Source: Chloroflexota bacterium (GTDB lineage Bacteria > Chloroflexota > Limnocylindria > P2-11E). Taken from it: a stretch of 64,000 nt of DNA. A program made the position numbers and the translations under genes. Location: assembly GCA_016194865.1 (NCBI GenBank), contig JACQAT010000009.1, forward strand, positions 22,473-86,472, read 5' to 3'. Shown piece after piece: positions 59,631 through 64,000 of the stretch (positions within the stretch are counted from its first letter, which is position 1; the number at the start of each line of letters is the position of its first letter). Under the pieces are notes generated by a model. That model worked only from the letters and a program-made list of their open reading frames with translations, searched no databases and was not told the DNA's origin.

Positions 59631-60893
59631 TTAGAGGATCGTCGCGGTGCGCTCGGGGCCGATCCCGACCATGCCGATCGGCGCTCCGACGGTCTGCTCG
59701 ATCCGCGTCAGATACGCGCGCGCTTCCTTCGGGAGCCCGCGCCGGTCCGAGACGCCGTCGAGCGAGCACAGCCAGCCCGCGAGCTTCTCGTAGCGGGGCA
59801 CGGCGCGCTCGAGCAGCGCGGTCGGCGGCATATCCGTCGTCAAGCGCCCGTCCAGCTCGTACGACGTGCAGAAGGGGATCTCGTCGTACGTGCCGAGGAT
59901 GTCGAGCTTCGTGACCGCCAGCTCGGTGAACGCGTTGAGCCGGTGCGCGTGGCGGGGGGCGACCGCGTCGAACCAGCCGACGCGCCGCGGCCGGCCGGTC
60001 GTCGCCCCGTATTCCTGCGCCGTCTCGCGCAGCGCGTTGGCCAGCTCACCGTGGAGCTCGGTCGGGAACGGCCCCTCGCCCACGGCCGTGGAGTACGCCT
60101 TCACCACCCCGATGACGCGCGTGATGTAGCGCGGGGGGATGCCGGCGCCCACCGCCGCGCCGCCCGCAAGCGGGTTGGACGACGTGACGTAGGGGTAGAT
60201 CCCCCAATCGAGATCGCGCATCGCGCCGAGCTGGCCCTCGAGGAGCACCCGCGCGTCGCGCGCCACGGCGTCCTCGACCAGCGGGAGCGTGTCGACGATC
60301 CGATCGCCCAGCCTCGCGGCGGCGCGCAGCACGTCGTCGGCGGTCTCGCGCGCGTCGAGCGGCTTGTCGCCGAAGCGCTCGAGGATCGCGTTCTTCGTCT
60401 CGAGCTCGCGCGCCACGTGCTCGCGGAAGCGCTTCTCGTCGCGGACCTCATAGACCTGGATGCCGTGGCGCGCGACCTTGTCCGCGTACGCGGGACCCAC
60501 GCCCCGGCCTGTGGTGCCGAGCTTCTGGCGGCCGCGCTCGCGCTCGTCGAGCCGATCGAGCGCGATGTGCCACGGCATGAGCAGATGCGCGCGATCGGAG
60601 ACGCGCAGGCCGCCTGTGGGCACACCGGCCTTCTCCAGGCCGTCGAGCTCCGCGCAGAGCACCTGGAGGTCCACCACCGTGCCCGGACCGACGATGCAGA
60701 GCGCGTTCGGATTGAAGACCCCAGAGGGAACGAGGTGGAGCTTGAAGGTGCCGTGCTGGTTGACGACGGTGTGCCCGGCGTTGTTGCCGCCCTGGAAACG
60801 TATGACGACGTCCGCGTCCTGGGCGAGCAGATCGGTGATCTTGCCCTTGCCCTCGTCGCCCCATTGCGCGCCGACGATCGCGGTGACCGGCAC
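59631..60893 (-). CDS. purA: Adenylosuccinate synthetase
   Basis: 420 aa. GAQWGDEGKGKITDLLA (P-loop with catalytic Asp), FQGGNNAGHTVV (catalytic His), GTTGRGVGPAYADKVAR and VGWFDAVAPRHA are all present. It joins IMP and aspartate with GTP, first step to AMP. It is the first gene of the purine supercluster, divergent from the lipoprotein gene. GTG at 60893 has a TAGCAT box 8 nt upstream (60902-60907), compatible with a leaderless transcript. Confidence 0.97.
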   Translation of the reverse strand: MPVTAIVGAQWGDEGKGKITDLLAQDADVVIRFQGGNNAGHTVVNQHGTFKLHLVPSGVFNPNALCIVGPGTVVDLQVLCAELDGLEKAGVPTGGLRVSDRAHLLMPWHIALDRLDERERGRQKLGTTGRGVGPAYADKVARHGIQVYEVRDEKRFREHVARELETKNAILERFGDKPLDARETADDVLRAAARLGDRIVDTLPLVEDAVARDARVLLEGQLGAMRDLDWGIYPYVTSSNPLAGGAAVGAGIPPRYITRVIGVVKAYSTAVGEGPFPTELHGELANALRETAQEYGATTGRPRRVGWFDAVAPRHAHRLNAFTELAVTKLDILGTYDEIPFCTSYELDGRLTTDMPPTALLERAVPRYEKLAGWLCSLDGVSDRRGLPKEARAYLTRIEQTVGAPIGMVGIGPERTATIL

Positions 60894-60953
60894 GTGGAAC
60901 GATGCTAGCGATGCTCGCGGGAACCGTCGCCGGGCCCCCGTTGTAGTGGGGTC
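60894..60953. promoter_or_regulatory. Divergent promoter region of purA and the lipoprotein gene
   Basis: 60 bp. Towards purA, TAGCAT (60902-60907, minus) is 8 nt from the GTG. Towards the lipoprotein gene, TTGTAGT (60941-60947) lies 6-7 nt before the ATG. Neither has a clear -35. No purine-box or riboswitch is seen. Confidence 0.35.
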
Positions 60954-62159
60954 ATGAAGAGATCCATTGCGCTGCTCGCCCTGCTCATGCTCGTCGCGGC
61001 CTGCGGCACGACGCGGGCATCCGCGCCGGGCGCGTCCGCGACCCCTGTTGCCTCCGGCCGGCTCGTCATCGAAGGGGGCGAGCGAACGCTCGTCCTCGAC
61101 CCGCAGACCGGCGCCGTCAAGGCGACCCTGCCCGGCGGCACGCTCTCTCCCGCGGGCGACCTGATCGTCCGTACCGCGCCGGCAGGCGACAAGACCAGGG
61201 TCGTCGCCTACGACCTGAGCGGAGCCCAGCAGAAGGAGTGGATGCTCGCCGGAGACTTCAAGCTGCCGGCGGCATACGGGCCGTCCGCGAGCGGGTTCTC
61301 ACCGAACGGCAGGTGGCTCGTGCTCGTCGCACGGACCGCGACCGCGAGCAGCTTCGCGATCCTCGATGTGGCCAACGGCACGAGCGCGACGCCGGTCGAG
61401 CTGGGCGCGAGATTCAGCTTCGACGCCATCCACGACAGCGGCAGCGCCCTCTATCTGATCGAGCATCCAGTGGCGGGCTCCACGGCATACAACGTCCGGC
61501 TCTACGACGTGCAGGCGAAGCGGATGCAGGCGGAGCCCATCTTCGACAAGGCGCAGCTCGTGGCCTACGACCCCGCGGCCGGCCTCATGGACGGCGCGTT
61601 CCACGTCTCCGTCGCCCCGGCCGGCGGTGATTGGAGCTACGGGCTCTACGTGAAGCGAGACGGCAGGCCGTTCGTGCACGCGCTGAACGTGGCGCAGCGC
61701 TACGCGACGTGCATCGTCGACCTCCCCGGCACGCGCACGGCGGACTCGGCGCTCTCGCTCGCGCTCGGTCCCAACGCGCGCGCGCTCTACGTCGTCGACA
61801 CCGGCACCGGATCGATCAGCGAGATCGACGCCCTGACGCAGAAGGTGAAGCGCAGCGCATCGTTCCCCGCGCACGCGGGCGGCGGGGTGCGGTCGAGCGC
61901 GGTCGTGTCGCCGGACGGCGGACGGCTCTACGCCACCGGGGCGACCGGCATCGCCGCCATCGTCACGCACGACCTTTCGTTCCGCGTCTGGGCGGCGCCC
62001 GACGTCGCCGCGCGATCGCTCGCGATCGCGGCCGACGGGACACGCGTGTACGCGCTCGCCGACGACGGCGTCCACGTGCTCGAGGGCTCCAGCGGACGCG
62101 AGCTCGCTCGCTACGACATCCCCGTTGGTGGGAAGGCGCTGCGCGTCCTCGCGCCCTAG
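60954..62159 (+). CDS. Lipoprotein with beta-propeller domain
   Basis: 401 aa. MKRSIALLALLMLVAACGTT is a lipoprotein signal with lipobox V-A-A-C. The mature protein shows recurring strands of WD/YVTN-type blades: GFSPNGRWLVLVARTA, LGPNARALYVVDTGTGSISEIDALT, VSPDGGRLYATGATGIAAI and IAADGTRVYALADDGVHVLEG. It should sit on the outer face of the membrane; ligand unknown. It resembles the propeller part of the anti-sigma factor at 18933. It is the only complete plus-strand gene, and its TAG overlaps the stop of the convergent gene. Confidence 0.88.
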   Translation: MKRSIALLALLMLVAACGTTRASAPGASATPVASGRLVIEGGERTLVLDPQTGAVKATLPGGTLSPAGDLIVRTAPAGDKTRVVAYDLSGAQQKEWMLAGDFKLPAAYGPSASGFSPNGRWLVLVARTATASSFAILDVANGTSATPVELGARFSFDAIHDSGSALYLIEHPVAGSTAYNVRLYDVQAKRMQAEPIFDKAQLVAYDPAAGLMDGAFHVSVAPAGGDWSYGLYVKRDGRPFVHALNVAQRYATCIVDLPGTRTADSALSLALGPNARALYVVDTGTGSISEIDALTQKVKRSASFPAHAGGGVRSSAVVSPDGGRLYATGATGIAAIVTHDLSFRVWAAPDVAARSLAIAADGTRVYALADDGVHVLEGSSGRELARYDIPVGGKALRVLAP

Positions 62160-62749
62160 TCACCACCGCGGCGCAGGGGCGTGCCGATCGTCTCGACGAA
62201 GAGCTTCGCGAGCTCGACCACGGTGAGCGAGCGTGACGGCTCTCTCAGCCACCAGAGGTTCGGGTCCCAGGAGGGATCGCGGGCCGGGTAATTGCGGAGC
62301 GTCAGCTCGCGCGCCGCGAACGAGCGGCTGAACAAGAGAGCGGCGCGCCGCTGGTGGTAGGGGCTCGTGACGAGGATCGCGCTGTGGAGATCGCGCTCCC
62401 TCATCAGGGCGGCGACGCCGACGGCGTTCTCTTCCGTCGTCGTCGATCCGGTCTCCACGAGGACACGGTCGCCCGGGACGCCCTGCCGCACGGCCTCCCG
62501 CTGCATCAGCTCCGACGATGGAGCGGAGGCGGGATCGAGCGAGGCGCCGCTGAAGAGCAGATACGGCGCGTAGCCCCGGCGCCAGAGGTCGATCGCGGTG
62601 TCGAGGCGGGCTCCCGTGTCGCCCGAGATGGCCACGATGACATCGGCGCGAGCGAGCGGATCCTCGGGTGAAAGGACGTGGCCGATCCCGAGGAGCACGA
62701 CGAGCGCCGCGACGATGCCCGCGCAGAAGCCGAGGGCGAAGCGCTTCAT
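62156..62749 (-). CDS. YdcF/ElyC-SanA (DUF218) family membrane protein
   Basis: 197 aa: one N-terminal helix (FALGFCAGIVAALVVLLGIG), then the DUF218 core: ADVIVAISGDTGARLDTAIDLWRRGYAPYLLFSGA, VLVETGSTTTEENAV, AILVTSPYHQRRAALLF. ElyC and SanA in Gram-negatives act in envelope polysaccharide or peptidoglycan homeostasis; activity unproven. ATG at 62749 overlaps the epimerase stop (ATGA), linking it with a sugar gene. Confidence 0.9.
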   Translation of the reverse strand: MKRFALGFCAGIVAALVVLLGIGHVLSPEDPLARADVIVAISGDTGARLDTAIDLWRRGYAPYLLFSGASLDPASAPSSELMQREAVRQGVPGDRVLVETGSTTTEENAVGVAALMRERDLHSAILVTSPYHQRRAALLFSRSFAARELTLRNYPARDPSWDPNLWWLREPSRSLTVVELAKLFVETIGTPLRRGGD

Positions 62750-63657
62750 GGGAGCGCGGCGGCGAGCGCGCGAAGCCCGTCGGCGAGAGAGGTGCGCGGC
62801 TTCCAGAGCCCGTCGCGCGCCGCCTTGCGTGGATCGATGCACGAGCGCTTGAGCTCGCCGGGACGCTCGGGGGCGTGGACGATCCCGGGCGGCGGTCCGA
62901 GCACCTCGGTCATCGCGTCGATGAGGTCGTTGACGCTCGTCGCGACGCCGGTACCGACGTTGTAAACGCCGCGCGCGCCGCGATCGATCGCGGCGATGAC
63001 GAATTCGGCGACGTCATTGGCGTACACGTAGTCGCGGACCATCGTGCCGTCGCCGAACACCGTCAGCGGCGTGCCCTCGCGCCAGCAGCGCATGAAGATC
63101 GCGACGACGCCTCCTTCGAGGTCAGGGCGCTGGCGACGGCCGTAGATGTTGGCCGGCCGGAGCGTCACGGCGTTCAGCCCGCTCGCGGCCACCAGCGCCT
63201 CCGCTTCCGCCTTGTAGGTGCCGTAGGGAGAGCGCGGCCCGATCTCGCGCGTCTCCGACGCGCACTCGGGCGTCTCCCCGTACACGACCCCGCCCGACGA
63301 GAAGTTCACGAACGTCGTCGCTCCCGCGCGCCGAGCCGCGCCGAGCATCACCCGGGTCCCACCGACGATCACGCGCTCGTAGAGCTCCGGCTGGCCCATC
63401 GATTCGACGACCTTCGTCTTCGACGCGAGGTGCACCACCGCGTCGAAACGCTCACCGCCGATCGCGTCCGCGACCGCCCGGCTGTCAGAGACGTCCGCGA
63501 CGCGGACGCTGACTCCCGGTGCGACGTTGGCGCGCGCGCCGGTCGAGAGATCGTCGATGACGACCACGTCGTTCCCAAGGGCTCGGCAGGCGTCGACCAC
63601 GGCGCTCCCGACGAAGCCGGCCCCGCCCGTGACGAGCACCTGTTTCTTGTCGGTCAT
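62746..63657 (-). CDS. NAD-dependent epimerase (UDP-glucose 4-epimerase-like SDR)
   Basis: 303 aa: VTGGAGFVGSAVVDACRAL (NAD site), VIDDLSTGARANV, VNFSSGGVVYGE (catalytic Ser), Y-G-T-Y-K (Tyr/Lys) and LRPANIYGRRQRPD. It is a third member of the UDP-glucose 4-epimerase-like SDRs in the window. The ATG at 63657 has GGAGG 6 nt upstream, a textbook Shine-Dalgarno, so I prefer it to the 63663 start. Divergent from dnaB. Confidence 0.92.
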   Translation of the reverse strand: MTDKKQVLVTGGAGFVGSAVVDACRALGNDVVVIDDLSTGARANVAPGVSVRVADVSDSRAVADAIGGERFDAVVHLASKTKVVESMGQPELYERVIVGGTRVMLGAARRAGATTFVNFSSGGVVYGETPECASETREIGPRSPYGTYKAEAEALVAASGLNAVTLRPANIYGRRQRPDLEGGVVAIFMRCWREGTPLTVFGDGTMVRDYVYANDVAEFVIAAIDRGARGVYNVGTGVATSVNDLIDAMTEVLGPPPGIVHAPERPGELKRSCIDPRKAARDGLWKPRTSLADGLRALAAALP

Positions 63658-63785
63658 CCACAACCTCCGTGTGCACCGATGGTGGACGAGTTGTGGAGGC
63701 GGCGGCTCCGAGCACGATCCATTGACGCGTCCTCGACCGGCCTGTGGAGGGGCCGACGCCTACCCTTCTTCAGGTGAGGGTCCTC

Positions 63786-63814
63786 TTGACACGACCGAAC
63801 GAGTGTTCTATTTG
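63786..63814 (+). promoter_or_regulatory. dnaB promoter with a LexA-type GAAC-N4-GTTC box in the spacer
   Basis: TTGACA (63786-63791), 17 bp, TATTTG (63809-63814): a perfect -35 with a moderate -10. The box GAACGAGTGTTC (63797-63808) lies between them and matches the Gram-positive-type SOS consensus half-sites GAAC/GTTC. A second GTGTTCT copy follows at 63815-63821. The -10 ends 9 nt before the ATG, so the mRNA would be almost leaderless. Confidence 0.68.
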
Positions 63815-63823
63815 GTGTTCTCC

Positions 63824-64000
63824 ATGACCCTCATGACCGGCACGAACGGCCAGGGCGACCAGGCCGACCGCGTCGCTCCGCACGATGCCACCGCCGAGCA
63901 GCAGGTGCTCGGCGCGCTGCTGATCGACCGCGACGCGATCTTCAAGGTGGCCGACCAGCTGCGGCCGGACGACTTCTACCTCGCCCGGCATCAGCGCATC
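63824..64000 (+). CDS. dnaB: Replicative DNA helicase DnaB, N-terminal part (cut by window edge)
   Basis: The 59 visible codons run from ATG 63824 to the end of the window. PHDATAEQQVLGALLIDRDAIFKVADQLRPDDFYLARHQRI matches the N-terminal collar domain of DnaB helicases (P-x-x-x-E-A-E-x-x-V-L-G-A-x-L, D-F-Y-x-x-x-H). The helicase unwinds DNA at the replication fork. A second ATG at 63833 is also possible. The RecA-like core is outside the window. Confidence 0.9.
   Translation, partial: MTLMTGTNGQGDQADRVAPHDATAEQQVLGALLIDRDAIFKVADQLRPDDFYLARHQRI

Noticed and set aside
1..64000. tRNA, rRNA or CRISPR loci
   Set aside because: No cloverleaf with a CCA-type end, rRNA segment or regularly spaced repeats was recognised by reading; small RNAs cannot be excluded without a covariance search.

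Overview
The window is uniformly high-GC and almost entirely coding, with genes packed end to end on the minus strand; only the lipoprotein gene at 60954 and the truncated dnaB at the right edge run on the plus strand. The gene set fits a bacterium with a monoderm-like envelope: a WecA/MraY-type lipid-linked sugar transferase, S-layer-like secreted proteins, PGRP amidase, SpoIID/LytB and NlpC/P60 wall enzymes, PurS/PurQ/PurL as separate proteins, and a GAAC-N4-GTTC LexA-type box. A Chloroflexota lineage is my best guess, but that is inference from content; no marker gene here settles it.

Region 1 (1-18.6 kb) is a surface-polysaccharide operon: Gfo/Idh oxidoreductase (cut by the left edge), SpsF-type cytidylyltransferase, nucleotide-sugar 6-dehydrogenase, two SDR epimerases, a WecA/FlaA1-type fusion, a GT4 glycosyltransferase, a GT39-like membrane protein, an AsnB-type amidotransferase and an O-antigen-ligase/TPR protein. 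It is followed upstream by two secreted paralogues, a cupin lipoprotein, and a larger S-layer-like paralogue closed by a 14-bp intrinsic terminator. Region 2 (18.9-22.8 kb) holds an ECF sigma factor, a two-zinc-finger anti-sigma factor with an extracellular beta-propeller, and a small membrane protein. Region 3 (22.8-35.1 kb) holds large secreted proteins; a PGRP amidase, a SpoIID/LytB protein and a subtilase share about 14 copies of one wall-protein module. Region 4 (35.2-42.3 kb) has mreC, mreB, NlpC/P60, radC, a zinc-ribbon membrane protein, a GDP-mannose-dehydratase-like gene and an apparently acquired fic gene with its own AT-richer promoter.

Region 5 (42.4-60.9 kb) is a purine supercluster transcribed purA - orf - guaB - tldD - pmbA - guaA - purD - purE - purB - purC - purS - purQ - MNT/HEPN - purL - purF - purM - purN. 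It covers most of IMP, AMP and GMP synthesis; purK and purH are not in the window. Nearly every junction is a 1-4 base overlap of the NTGA type. Region 6 (60.9-64 kb) has a propeller lipoprotein, a YdcF/ElyC-like protein, an SDR epimerase and the start of dnaB.

The most unusual signals are: (a) CTGA stop/start junctions where conserved N-termini require a CUG start (SpsF-like, TldD, probably the O-antigen ligase), plus radC and a small membrane protein lacking AUG/GUG/UUG; (b) a dispersed hairpin element of about 65 bp just upstream of both mreB and guaB; (c) a palindromic element with 14-bp terminal inverted repeats inserted in the purL reading frame; (d) a fused MNT-HEPN protein with degraded active sites inside the purine operon; (e) the module shared by three wall enzymes; (f) -10 boxes 8-9 nt before the start codons of fic, mreB, purA and dnaB, suggesting leaderless mRNAs. 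Gene starts given here are chosen from overlaps, Shine-Dalgarno sites and conserved N-termini and may differ from automatic calls.
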